A DNA stretch of 37,582 nt from Deltaproteobacteria bacterium (GTDB taxonomy: Bacteria > Myxococcota_A > Polyangia > Haliangiales > Haliangiaceae): assembly GCA_005887925.1 (NCBI GenBank), contig VBLP01000197.1, positions 29,128 to 66,709 on the forward strand. Reading direction: 5' to 3'. Numbering within the stretch: the stretch's first letter is position 1; every line of letters begins with the position of its first letter. The translations under genes and the position numbers were made by a program. Positions 1 to 7,279 of the stretch are shown here, piece after piece. The notes beneath the pieces were generated by a model. That model was not told where the DNA came from and ran no database searches. It saw only the letters and a program-made list of their open reading frames with translations.

Positions 1-896
1 GCGACGGCTCCCTCCTCCGGGAACCCGGCCAGATCCTCGAGGTCGAAGCCGCGAACCACGGCGCGCCCAGAGAAGCTGCGGACGTTCGACGCGTTGGGTT
101 GGCTGGTGACGCGCAGGTCGCCATCCCGCGCGACGTCCATCTCGTAGCGCACGCTGCCCGCATCTGGATCTCCCGGGTCTCGGTCGAGCGCGAGGTATGG
201 GTTGCGGTGGAAGAACAGCTGCGTCGCCGCCATCAGGTTCAGGAGCTCGGTCGTGTGGTCGGACACACCGATCACCGTGAAGCTCAGGTCGACGGTGTAC
301 GGGACGCGACGCTGTACGAACTGGCCCGGCCCCGTCGCGAGCTCGGGCGGCTGATTCAGCGAGAAGAACCGGTCCTCGGCGAGCTCGGGCCCCAGGAGCA
401 CGAGCGCCGGCAGCCGCGCGATCGTGGCCAGGTGAAGCTCGGCGCCTACATCGGCCTCGAAGTCGGTGTGAACCGTCAGGACGACGTTGTCGATGACCTG
501 CCGCTTGAGTTCCTGCAGCAGGGCCCGGACCAGCCTCGTCAGATCCGCCTCGACGGCGAGCGGTTGACGAACGTAGGCGAACACGTCGCGCGCGATCGCG
601 AGCTCGCCGGGAACTGGAGCGCCAGTGGCGTCGAGGTTCTGAACGACGACGTCGGCCCGCCCTGGATCACCCGCGGGCACGACGCAGGTCAGGACATCCT
701 CGGCGAGCACGCGCACGTCCTGCGCAGCGCGATCTCCGATCCGCACGCGCACGCCGGGGCTTGTGACCGCGGTCCGCCCGACCGCGTCGGCCCGCACCGT
801 CTGCTGCTGGAACCCGCTTCCGACCAGCTCGACGAGCAAGCGCCCGGCGGTTGGCCCCGAGCTCGGGGTGACGCTGAGGATGGAAGGGATGGGCAT
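1..896 (-). CDS. IPT/TIG-domain phage tail-type protein (3' end beyond window)
   Basis: The reading frame starts at ATG 896 and stays open to the left edge, so only the first 298 or so residues are present. The N-terminus (about residues 1-95) reads like an IPT/TIG immunoglobulin-like fold, opening MPIPSILSVTPSSGPTAG with the typical pattern of a Gly-rich turn and a later GRADVVVQN strand. The rest (about 110-298) is a mixed alpha/beta region with tail-protein character, including RRVPYTVDLSFTVIG. It is the first gene after a promoter and terminator leader and follows the Ubl/E1/DUF6527 cassette, so it probably opens the tail operon that continues off the window. Tail function is inferred from position. 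The plus-strand open frame across this stretch is an antisense shadow. Confidence 0.72.
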   Translation of the reverse strand, partial: MPIPSILSVTPSSGPTAGRLLVELVGSGFQQQTVRADAVGRTAVTSPGVRVRIGDRAAQDVRVLAEDVLTCVVPAGDPGRADVVVQNLDATGAPVPGELAIARDVFAYVRQPLAVEADLTRLVRALLQELKRQVIDNVVLTVHTDFEADVGAELHLATIARLPALVLLGPELAEDRFFSLNQPPELATGPGQFVQRRVPYTVDLSFTVIGVSDHTTELLNLMAATQLFFHRNPYLALDRDPGDPDAGSVRYEMDVARDGDLRVTSQPNASNVRSFSGRAVVRGFDLEDLAGFPEEGAV

Positions 897-916
897 CTGG
901 AACCGAAAACGCGAAA

Positions 917-946
917 CCCCCGATGCCGCTGAAACGGCACCGGGGG
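917..946 (-). terminator. Terminator-like hairpin of leader 1
   Basis: A 12-bp stem with one mismatch (917-928 with 935-946) and a 6-base loop is followed on the minus strand by a T-rich run (tttcgcgtttt). It lies only about 20 bases before the start codon at 896 and downstream of the promoter at 995-1023, so it would act as an attenuator of the tail operon rather than a simple end-of-operon signal. The 13-base palindrome TTGAGTGACTCAA (948-960) lies immediately upstream in the transcript. The same arrangement recurs at 8522-8557 and 21488-21542. Confidence 0.7.
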
Positions 947-994
947 CTTGAGTGACTCAACGACCCGGAAGGAAGGTGGCTAGTGCTGCGATGT

Positions 995-1023
995 AGTCTA
1001 TGGAACTTCCACAGTGACGTCAA
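995..1023 (-). promoter_or_regulatory. Putative promoter of leader 1
   Basis: On the minus strand, TTGACG (1018-1023) is followed after 17 bases by TAGACT (995-1000), a fair sigma70-type arrangement. The spacer contains a near-perfect dyad, CTGTGGAAGTTCCATAG, overlapping the -10 box. The promoter at 8597-8625 has the same hexamer positions and the same dyad, which makes chance unlikely and points to a shared regulator. Transcription start and regulator are not known. Confidence 0.55.
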
Positions 1024-1056
1024 CGGGCATCGTGCGCCACGTCGGGCATGGCCTCC

Positions 1057-1455
1057 TCATGGACCCGGCTCGCCGTCCGACAGCGCGTCCAGGCGCCGCT
1101 TGGCGTAGTAGAGCTCCATCTCCTGCCGCTCGCGCTCGCGCAGGCGACCGATCTCCGACGGCGACAGCTGCCGTCCCCAGACGACCCTGTTCCTATGGAT
1201 CCAGTAGTGGGACTTGCAGTCGTACGACCAGTTGCCCACAGACGGGCGAAGGGAGACCGACACACCGTCGAACGTCAACTTCCACTGTGTGGGAGCGAAC
1301 GGGGTCGCGACCTCCAGCCCGCAGCCGCAGAAGCACTTGTGCATCGCCGTCGCGAACTCGACCGAGATGTAGAGCACGCCATCCTCGAGCTGTTCAGGCA
1401 CGTGGCGGACGAACTCATGCCGCAGCGTGGTTCTATGCGCCGTCGATCTGCTCAT
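1057..1455 (-). CDS. DUF6527 family protein of ubiquitin-like conjugation cassette
   Basis: This 132-residue protein has the hallmark DUF6527 features: GVLYIS at 26-31, ATAMHKCFCGCG at 35-46, PSVGNW at 71-76 and CKSHYWI at 80-86. Cys41, Cys43, Cys45, Cys80 and His83 are a plausible metal site. DUF6527 proteins are found beside bacterial ubiquitin-like proteins and ThiF-type E1 enzymes. As I recall, they have been proposed to act as a processing or deconjugating peptidase, but that activity is not visible from sequence. The ATG at 1455 lies inside the end of the E1 C-terminal piece (23-base overlap), so the gene is translationally coupled to the E1. It is full length for the family. Other long frames here are shadows. 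Confidence 0.88.
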   Translation of the reverse strand: MSRSTAHRTTLRHEFVRHVPEQLEDGVLYISVEFATAMHKCFCGCGLEVATPFAPTQWKLTFDGVSVSLRPSVGNWSYDCKSHYWIHRNRVVWGRQLSPSEIGRLRERERQEMELYYAKRRLDALSDGEPGP

Positions 1456-1567
1456 CGCTCACCAGCGTGTTGGTACGGATGACATAGGTGCTGTTCATCT
1501 CCCGCTCCGTGTCGGCATAGACGCCCTGCAGCTTCTTCCAGCGGATGACCGCGAGCGCCGCGTTCAT
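1433..1567 (-). pseudogene. Detached C-terminal piece of the E1-like enzyme
   Basis: This 44-codon frame begins at the ATG that overlaps the E1 stop codon (GATGA) and ends inside the DUF6527 start. It encodes MNAALAVIRWKKLQGVYAD followed by a short tail. I read it as the conserved C-terminus of the same ThiF family, which normally continues in frame from the domain encoded upstream. The simplest explanation is that a segment between the end of the adenylation domain and this tail was deleted, shifting the frame. Translation as a separate peptide by reinitiation is possible. Confidence 0.55.
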
Positions 1568-2529
1568 CGCTCGGGTACCGATGCGGTGACCCGCAGGATT
1601 CCGAACAGCGAAGCGCGGTCATCATCGCGCTCGATGCCCATGCCGACGTCGACGAACGATGCCCCGCGCTCCTCGAGCCTGTCGATGATCAGCTTCTTGA
1701 CGGCGCCGCGATCGATGCAGAGGAACACGAAGTCCATCCCGTCGAGCAAGCTGAGGTTCTCGGCCGCGAGAAACACCGCGTGGGCCACGATGTTGCCGTG
1801 CACCCTGGCGTAGATCTGCGCGAAGTAGTCGACCTTGAACGGCTGGGGCTGCAGCATCTCGGCGGACGCGGCACCCGGCGCACGGAAGGCGTTGTGCTGC
1901 AGGAACCGATCGCCGTCGATGAGATGGATCGCGGCGACGAGCGTCTTGGCGATGTAGTCCAGCACATAGGAGCCGGTCCCGCCGACACCGACGATGGCGA
2001 TCTTGAGGCCCGCCAGCTTCTGCGTCATGGCCCGGATACCAGCTCGGCTCGACGCCGTATCCGCGTACTGCAGCGGCGACGGCTGGTCGGGTGTCACGAC
2101 CCGAAAGCTTGCCGCGGTGGCGGTGTCGTCGAGCGCCTTCGCTGGATCGGAGATGATGCGGATGTACCTCGTCATCTTCACGTAGAAGTCCGGATCGGGT
2201 CTCTCCGCCTTGTTGGAGAACGAGAACCGCGCCTGAAGACCCGGCTTCAGCGTCTCGCAGGGGATGCCGTGCCGGAGCGCCTCGATCTCCGTGCCGTTCG
2301 CATGGCAGGGGAACTCGCCGGCGAATAGGACGGTGTGATCGATCGGCGGCCCGGCCCGGCCGCCTGCGTCGGGAAGCACCGACGCCAGGGTCCCGCGACG
2401 GACCTCGAGCCGCGCGTTCACGTACGGCACGTTGTGAACCAAGAGGTACCCACCGTTGACCTCGATCTCGTACCCGTCGTCCTGCAAGCGCAGGAGATCG
2501 GGACTACGACTTATTAGACTTGACCACAT
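1564..2529 (-). CDS. E1-like (ThiF family) enzyme with DUF6791-like N-terminal domain, C-terminally truncated
   Basis: This is a probable activating enzyme for the ubiquitin-like protein encoded just upstream. From the ATG at 2529 it has 321 residues. Residues 1-165 resemble the domain annotated DUF6791 in ThiF fusions (PDFYVKMTRYIRII at 113-126), which may be E2-like. Residues 172-310 form the Rossmann-type adenylation domain, with the nucleotide loop GVGGTG at 181-186, LIDGDRFLQHNAFR at 203-216 (Asp205, Asp207, Asn213, Arg216) and CID at 271-273. No obvious catalytic cysteine loop is present. The frame stops abruptly after SVPER, and a conserved C-terminal stretch appears in another frame at 1433-1567, so about 40 residues seem to be missing. 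It overlaps the Ubl gene by 26 bases. A GTG at 2544 is an alternative start. Confidence 0.85.
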   Translation of the reverse strand: MWSSLISRSPDLLRLQDDGYEIEVNGGYLLVHNVPYVNARLEVRRGTLASVLPDAGGRAGPPIDHTVLFAGEFPCHANGTEIEALRHGIPCETLKPGLQARFSFSNKAERPDPDFYVKMTRYIRIISDPAKALDDTATAASFRVVTPDQPSPLQYADTASSRAGIRAMTQKLAGLKIAIVGVGGTGSYVLDYIAKTLVAAIHLIDGDRFLQHNAFRAPGAASAEMLQPQPFKVDYFAQIYARVHGNIVAHAVFLAAENLSLLDGMDFVFLCIDRGAVKKLIIDRLEERGASFVDVGMGIERDDDRASLFGILRVTASVPER

Positions 2530-2764
2530 CGAACTGCGTTCCACTCTTCACTTCGACGAAGTGACCTGCGACCAGCGTGCCCTCTGACTTCCGGGCGCCA
2601 TGCCGGAACGCCACGGTGTAGATCCGATCGGGGTTCGGGGCATCGTCGGGGAACGCGAGCTCCACGACCTGCTCGAACGAGACGACGTTGCCGGCCACGT
2701 TCCTCGGCCGTCCGTTGACGACGATCTCCGTGTTGTGGTTCGCGCTCACGTGCTCGGTCAGCAT
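2504..2764 (-). CDS. Bacterial ubiquitin-like protein (multiubiquitin-domain family)
   Basis: This 86-residue protein has a single beta-grasp domain of the multiubiquitin type: INGR-like first strand (EIVVNGRPRNV), helix SFEQVVELAFPDD, central YTVAFRHG, then LVAGHFVEVKSGTQFDVV. The family normally ends in a short motif resembling FNV..TDKS, and this one ends VVKSNKS, so it has no C-terminal di-glycine. The role inferred from context is the modifier that the downstream E1-like enzyme activates. A good ribosome site (aaaggag) lies 7 bases before the ATG. The gene opens a three-gene cassette (Ubl, E1, DUF6527) placed directly after the tail-completion gene on the same strand. Confidence 0.83.
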   Translation of the reverse strand: MLTEHVSANHNTEIVVNGRPRNVAGNVVSFEQVVELAFPDDAPNPDRIYTVAFRHGARKSEGTLVAGHFVEVKSGTQFDVVKSNKS

Positions 2765-2827
2765 GTATGACTCCTTTGCGACGGGTTCAGCGGTTGGGTG
2801 TGGGTGACAACGTCAGAGCGAGAGAAG

Positions 2828-3442
2828 CTAAACGCGGCCGAAGTCACCGCTCAGCTGCGAGGCCACTCGTTCGAGAAAGCGCCGCGAGATCTGTTCTGGC
2901 TGCGCGTATGCTTCGAACACGGGCGCCAGGAACGGACGGGCTGGGATCTGGATGATGGCGATGCCGATCCCTGGCTGGCCGGAGCTGGGTTCGTCGAGCC
3001 CGGCACGTCGGAACGCTGCATGAAGAAACGCCCGTGCGCGCGGTGTGATGCGCACGACGATCGGCTGCGAGCCATGCTCCTGCAACGCCGCGATGTCCAC
3101 GAGCGACTTTCCGCTGCGGCTCCTTGCAGTCCGCAGCACGCCGACGAGGATGCGATCACCGTCCTTGACGACCGTGATGCTGTTGCGCAGGTCCCCCTGG
3201 ACGAGCAGCGCCTTGGTGCCCCGGAAGCCGCGGAACTGGCGGATCGCCAGGGTCGTCGGTGCGAGCGGCACGAATGCCCGGCCACCCGGCGCCTGCTCGC
3301 GAATGCCCTCGACGATCTTGGTGCGCAGGAAGTGCCCCTCCTGCAGCAGCGCCTTGTCGAACGCCGCCTGCATCCGGCGCGGCGCCGCGGCCAGCAGCTG
3401 GCCGACGCGGGTCCAGGGGCCGATCTTCTTGACCTCGATCAT
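2828..3442 (-). CDS. Phage virion morphogenesis / tail completion protein
   Basis: This 204-residue basic protein has the layout of tail-completion proteins (Mu gpG / P2 gpS / HK97 gp10-like). It has an N-terminal helix-rich half, a central ALLVQGDLRNSITVV motif (typical 'tG.L..si' region) and a late AALQEHGSQ followed by IPARPFLAP, which matches the usual 'H..G....p.RPfl' signature. Such proteins cap the tail or join it to the head. It overlaps the upstream gene by 4 bases (ATGA), so it belongs to the head-tail connector run. The Ubl cassette follows 63 bases downstream. Confidence 0.78.
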   Translation of the reverse strand: MIEVKKIGPWTRVGQLLAAAPRRMQAAFDKALLQEGHFLRTKIVEGIREQAPGGRAFVPLAPTTLAIRQFRGFRGTKALLVQGDLRNSITVVKDGDRILVGVLRTARSRSGKSLVDIAALQEHGSQPIVVRITPRARAFLHAAFRRAGLDEPSSGQPGIGIAIIQIPARPFLAPVFEAYAQPEQISRRFLERVASQLSGDFGRV

Positions 3443-3960
3443 GCGGCACCCTGTGTCCCGAGCGCGCGCTCACCGAATGTCGCAAGGAGGAGGTTCCGCC
3501 GGCCACCGAGACCGAACTGCGGTTGCGGCTCGATCAGGTAGAGCCCGGGCGGCGTGCGGACCGCCTGGACGAGATCGCCGGTGCGCCGGTCTCGGATCGC
3601 GACGAGCCGATCGCCGACCCGCAGCCGCGCATCACCGGTGATGGGCTCGACCAGGCCGAGCCGCTCGAGATCTGCGAAGTGGAACACCAGCACGAGTCGC
3701 GAGCGCGGCGAGTTGCCGGTCGCGAGCTCGGCGAGCTCGCCGAACGCCTGGACCTCGATCTGGCACGGCACCTGGATCGGCGGCCTCTCGCGGCGCGCGT
3801 CTTGTCCTGGCCCGCGCGCGCTCGGCAACAGGATCGTTTCCTGGAAGTCCGGATCGTAGCCGGAGGTGATCGGGCCATGCCCGTCCGGATCCGACGCGGT
3901 CGCCGCCGGGTCTAGCTGGGCCAGCTCGGCGAGGAACACCTGGAGCAACCGCCCGCGCAT
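3439..3960 (-). CDS. Head-tail joining protein, hypothetical
   Basis: This 173-residue protein is encoded one base after the connector gene and overlaps the tail-completion gene by four bases. There is a proline-rich acidic stretch in the first third and a beta-rich middle and end (VPCQIEVQAF, LVLVFHFADL, LRVGDRLVAI, GLYLIEPQPQ). The size and order (capsid, connector, this, tail completion) fit a head-closure or neck protein. I do not recognise the family from sequence, so the role is positional inference. Confidence 0.7.
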   Translation of the reverse strand: MRGRLLQVFLAELAQLDPAATASDPDGHGPITSGYDPDFQETILLPSARGPGQDARRERPPIQVPCQIEVQAFGELAELATGNSPRSRLVLVFHFADLERLGLVEPITGDARLRVGDRLVAIRDRRTGDLVQAVRTPPGLYLIEPQPQFGLGGRRNLLLATFGERALGTQGAA

Positions 3961-3961
3961 G

Positions 3962-5074
3962 TCAGGCAGCCCCCAGCTGTGGCGGCCGCTGATACGACGC
4001 GATGACCGCGTCCACCTCCGGATCGCCTGTGAACCCGCCCTGCGCGCGCAGCGGATCGAGGTTGTACCCCTGATCGCGCGTCCGCTCGCTCACGATGCGC
4101 CAGCGCTTCTGCCGGTCCTCGCGCTGCGCCGTGTCAGTCATCGCCGGGATCTCGCGAAGCACGAGGAGCTTCGTGACGTGGCGGATGAGGTCTGGCGTGC
4201 GACCGACCGCGGAGCCGTCCGGTTCGGTGAACCCGAACAGGCCGCTCACGACGACGTTCTGGACGCCCCGAAGCCACACGAGCGAGCCGAGCCCGAGGCT
4301 CGCCGCCGGCGTCGAGTGAACGCCGAGCAGATCGCTCTCGTGGAAGAACTCGAGCCGCGGGTTCTCGCGATCGTCGGGCTCGAGAAGCCCCTGCGTCAGG
4401 TGCCGGTTGTAGACGCGGAAGAAGTCCTGCGTGATCGGGAGCTCGCCGACCTCGACCGGCATCGCGACCAGCAGCGTCACGTCGCGAACCGCGATGATCG
4501 GATGGCCGAGCAGCAGGATTCGGCCGCCGTTGCCGTCCAGCGTGAGCGTCATCGAGCGGGACTCGAAGAAACGACCGGTCATCCGATCGACGTACTGGCT
4601 GGCCAGGCGGATCAGGCGCGCCAGGCGCGCGTCGGTCGCCTCCGCCGTCGAGACGCCCTCGGCGCGTAGATCCGAGACGAGCGCGTACCCGGACAGGTAC
4701 GAGCCGGCATCGGCGGCGAGCACGTCGAAGTCCACGGTGACGACCTGCTCGACAGCTCCGGGTGCGCTACGAACGAACCAGCGCACCTCGTGCGCACCTA
4801 GCGCTTCCTCGGCCGGCACGGACCAGCGCGCGACGACGTGGCCGGGCCCGAGCTTGTCCCCCGCGGGCCAGGGCTCGGTGCTGTTCACCAGCGCGCGCGT
4901 GTCCGGCGCCGGCGGGAACACCTGGACGGGCTTCCCGCGCTTGGCGTCATCGCTGACGTCGAAGATCTGGAAGGCGACCTCGGCGGGGTCCGCGAGCACG
5001 CCCCGGACGGGCGTGAACAGCGCGAGCACCGGGTTGGTGCCGTCGCTGGCCTGTCCGCGGGCGATCGCCGGCAT
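3962..5074 (-). CDS. Putative head-tail connector protein
   Basis: The frame has 370 residues from the ATG at 5074, one base after the stop of the upstream gene. The first 140 residues are beta-rich. The segment around residues 155-190 (LARLIRLASQYVDRMTGRFF) is the helical signature of gp6-like head-tail connectors, in which a helix with 'A...id..tgR.f' leads into a beta domain. Further on, LDGNGGRILLLGHPI and a series of strands follow, ending in a helical tail. It probably forms or extends the ring below the portal. The longer reading from 5188 is not used because it would run into the upstream gene. Confidence 0.75.
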   Translation of the reverse strand: MPAIARGQASDGTNPVLALFTPVRGVLADPAEVAFQIFDVSDDAKRGKPVQVFPPAPDTRALVNSTEPWPAGDKLGPGHVVARWSVPAEEALGAHEVRWFVRSAPGAVEQVVTVDFDVLAADAGSYLSGYALVSDLRAEGVSTAEATDARLARLIRLASQYVDRMTGRFFESRSMTLTLDGNGGRILLLGHPIIAVRDVTLLVAMPVEVGELPITQDFFRVYNRHLTQGLLEPDDRENPRLEFFHESDLLGVHSTPAASLGLGSLVWLRGVQNVVVSGLFGFTEPDGSAVGRTPDLIRHVTKLLVLREIPAMTDTAQREDRQKRWRIVSERTRDQGYNLDPLRAQGGFTGDPEVDAVIASYQRPPQLGAA

Positions 5075-5075
5075 G

Positions 5076-5645
5076 TCAGCGCGCCTCCACGGCGGGTTCG
5101 TTCGCCGCAGGAGCCTCGACCTCGGCGACGACGTGTGGCGCGGCATCGAGCGTGGTCTCCCCCGGATCCGCCGCGGGAGCGCTTCCAACCAGGCGCCGAA
5201 GCCGCTGGAGCTGAGCCTCGAGGGCCCCGGCTTGGCCCTCGAGCCGGTACGCGTCCGCGGCCCACTCCTTCTCGCGGCGGACCAGGTGCCGCATCACCGC
5301 GCGACTCTGCTCGCGGAGCAGCAGCGCGAGGGCGGCTATCGTCGGGTCAGCCCCGCCGCTGGTGCCAGGCTCGACCGCGGCGGCCCGAACCGCCTCCCAG
5401 CGCTGCGCAAGCACGCCGCTGCTCAGATCGGCATCGACTTGCGCTGCGAGCGCGCGGGGGACCTCGACGGCGAGCGCCCGGCATGCCGCGGCCATGCCGA
5501 CATGCTGTGGGATCTGGGCAGCACGCAGCCGACGAACGCTCGCCTCGCTCTCCTCGGCGAGCGAACGGATCGCGCCGATCGGATCGCTCGCGATGTCACC
5601 GCTGTCCGAGGTGTGTGCGGTGACCGAGCTCGTGTTCTCGCTCAT
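5076..5645 (-). CDS. Hypothetical alpha-helical phage protein
   Basis: This 189-residue protein is almost entirely helical and rich in Ala, Glu and Arg. A long stretch around residues 100-150 (REQSRAVMRHLVRREKEWAA and following) looks like coiled coil, and the C-terminus is acidic and proline-rich. It starts with an ATGA overlap to the preceding gene and stops one base before the connector. No family is recognised. Its position between capsid and connector genes suggests an assembly or accessory virion role. Confidence 0.68.
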   Translation of the reverse strand: MSENTSSVTAHTSDSGDIASDPIGAIRSLAEESEASVRRLRAAQIPQHVGMAAACRALAVEVPRALAAQVDADLSSGVLAQRWEAVRAAAVEPGTSGGADPTIAALALLLREQSRAVMRHLVRREKEWAADAYRLEGQAGALEAQLQRLRRLVGSAPAADPGETTLDAAPHVVAEVEAPAANEPAVEAR

Positions 5646-6022
5646 GCGCGCCGCCCCGCTGCCGCGGTCGATCGCGACCGCCGGTTCGGATCTCGCAGGT
5701 CAGCCGTCGTCAGATCCGCGCCCAGCCCTGCCACATCGCGTGCCATGGCCACGTTGGGTTCGGCGGCGAGCGCGCGCTCCTCCGCCTTCTTCTTCTCGGC
5801 GGCATCGATGCGCTGCGCCTCCTCGCGGGTGCACACGTCGAACGCGAGCGGCGAGTCCTCATCGTCCGCGAGCTGGTGCACCGTCGCGAGGTAGGCCGCG
5901 ACGTGGTCCGGGACGCGGTACCAGCCCTTCGATTCCTCGAACGTGGTCTGGAACGTGGTGTATCGGTGGATGACGTGGCCCTTCTTCCTGTCGAGGGGCT
6001 TGAGTCGAACCAGCTTTGCCAT
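5642..6022 (-). CDS. Hypothetical small phage protein
   Basis: This 126-residue protein opens MAKLVRLKPLDRKKGHVI and contains KGWYRVPDHVAAYLATV, a pattern seen in small proteins next to capsid genes of high-GC phages, where the Tyr/Trp segment begins a short conserved domain. The second half is charged and low in complexity. A ribosome site (aggagac) precedes the ATG. It overlaps the next gene by four bases. No function is assignable. Confidence 0.68.
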   Translation of the reverse strand: MAKLVRLKPLDRKKGHVIHRYTTFQTTFEESKGWYRVPDHVAAYLATVHQLADDEDSPLAFDVCTREEAQRIDAAEKKKAEERALAAEPNVAMARDVAGLGADLTTADLRDPNRRSRSTAAAGRRA

Positions 6023-6033
6023 ATCGGTCTCCT

Positions 6034-6282
6034 TCAGCCCTTGGTTGTCCTGAGCACCGCGCCGGCGAGCGCGTTGACGGTGGCCTTCAGCTGATTCAGC
6101 AGGGCCTGCTCGCCGGCGCCGTACGCCGCCGTCGCGTCCGCGGCCTGGATCGGCGCCGGCTTGAGCGCAGCGAGGTCGTCTGCGACGTCGCGCAGGGCAT
6201 CGGCCAGCGATGGCTGTCCTGCGGAACCGCCGGGCGTGAGGTTCGCGCCGCCCGAGCCAAAGCGCTTGGTGATCTTCGCCAT
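6034..6282 (-). CDS. Hypothetical small phage protein next to the capsid gene
   Basis: This 82-residue protein is Gly/Ala-rich at first (SGGANLTPGGSAG), then helical (LADALRDVADDLAALKP). It lies 31 bases after the major capsid gene in the same direction. Small genes in this place often encode head decoration or fibre-anchoring proteins, but nothing in this sequence proves that. Confidence 0.6.
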   Translation of the reverse strand: MAKITKRFGSGGANLTPGGSAGQPSLADALRDVADDLAALKPAPIQAADATAAYGAGEQALLNQLKATVNALAGAVLRTTKG

Positions 6283-6313
6283 CAGCTACTCCCAGAAGTG
6301 ATTGACGTTTCAG

Positions 6314-7270
6314 CTAAGAACCGACGCGGACGTTCAGCGCCTTCACGACGGCCGTCTCCTCCGCGAATTTCACGTCGAAGCGCAAGGTCGCGACGATCAC
6401 GAGCACGCCGTCGGTGACGATCTTGTCGACCTCGACGCGGATGTTGCGCCAGATGCCGACGTTGATGTTCTTGGGATCGGTCAGGATGATCGACGTCGCG
6501 TTCCGCGCCGCGCCCTGCGCCTCGGGGAACATCGGGACGTCGATCACGGGCACACCGGAGTACGTCGCGGGCACATCCTGCTCGACGTACTTGTCGCCGG
6601 TCGCGGTCGCGCGCTCCGACAACGAGTCCTTGTAGTCGATCTCGGCGTTGACCGACGTGAAGAACCGGAGCTGCTTCTTGTTGCGCACAAATGGGTGCGG
6701 CATCGTCTTCAACATGTCGCGGAAGACGCCCTTGTTGACCGTCTGACCCTGCGCGTCGACGATGTTCGACTGCGCCTGCTTGAGGATGCCGTCGAGCTTG
6801 GCGAGGAATGGATCACCGCTCCCCCGCTCGCCCTGGATCACCACCTCGTCGACGTCGCGCGCGATCGCCTCGGCCATCAGCTGCATGATCGTTTGCCGCA
6901 GCTGCCCGCGCTCGATCGAGTCCTCGAGGACCTCGTTGTTGAGCCGGACCTCGGCCTTGAACAGCTGGGCGTCGAGCTCGACCTTGCCGAGGTTGGGAAC
7001 CGCGCGGTCGGCCTGCGCGAGCGCCGTCGCCTCCGAGCCCGAGCGGAGGATCCGATTCGCGAACCGGATCTTCTCGATCAGCTGCTTGGGACTGCGCATC
7101 GGGACGACGGTGGCCTGCTTGAGGATGACCGCCTCGTTGATCAGGATGCGCATGAACTTCTGCGCCTGCGCCGGCTGCAACAGGCCGCCGCCGGCGGTGA
7201 GATCGGCGAGCGCGAGGTCCGCCTTCTCCAAGATGGTTCGGTTGTCCATGAACCCGGCAGCTCCAGCCAT
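6314..7270 (-). CDS. Major capsid protein (HK97-fold type)
   Basis: This 318-residue protein has the size and layout of an HK97-fold coat protein without a long scaffold domain. It has an N-terminal arm ([14 protein letters not shown]), a spine-helix region ([20 protein letters not shown]) followed by [10 protein letters not shown] (typical of coat proteins, where a helix leads to a short DE segment), a central A-domain and C-terminal strands ([20 protein letters not shown]) that match the usual ending. It follows the scaffold-like gene by nine bases, with an aggaggacc ribosome site. It appears intact. The identification rests on pattern and position. Confidence 0.82.
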   Translation of the reverse strand: MAGAAGFMDNRTILEKADLALADLTAGGGLLQPAQAQKFMRILINEAVILKQATVVPMRSPKQLIEKIRFANRILRSGSEATALAQADRAVPNLGKVELDAQLFKAEVRLNNEVLEDSIERGQLRQTIMQLMAEAIARDVDEVVIQGERGSGDPFLAKLDGILKQAQSNIVDAQGQTVNKGVFRDMLKTMPHPFVRNKKQLRFFTSVNAEIDYKDSLSERATATGDKYVEQDVPATYSGVPVIDVPMFPEAQGAARNATSIILTDPKNINVGIWRNIRVEVDKIVTDGVLVIVATLRFDVKFAEETAVVKALNVRVGS

Positions 7271-7279
7271 GGGGTCCTC

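Noticed and set aside
99-932. Long plus-strand frame over the left edge
   Set aside because: It is antisense to the IPT/TIG-type gene, whose minus-strand translation has natural domain structure. The plus frame is Arg/His/Asp-rich shadow sequence without a ribosome site.
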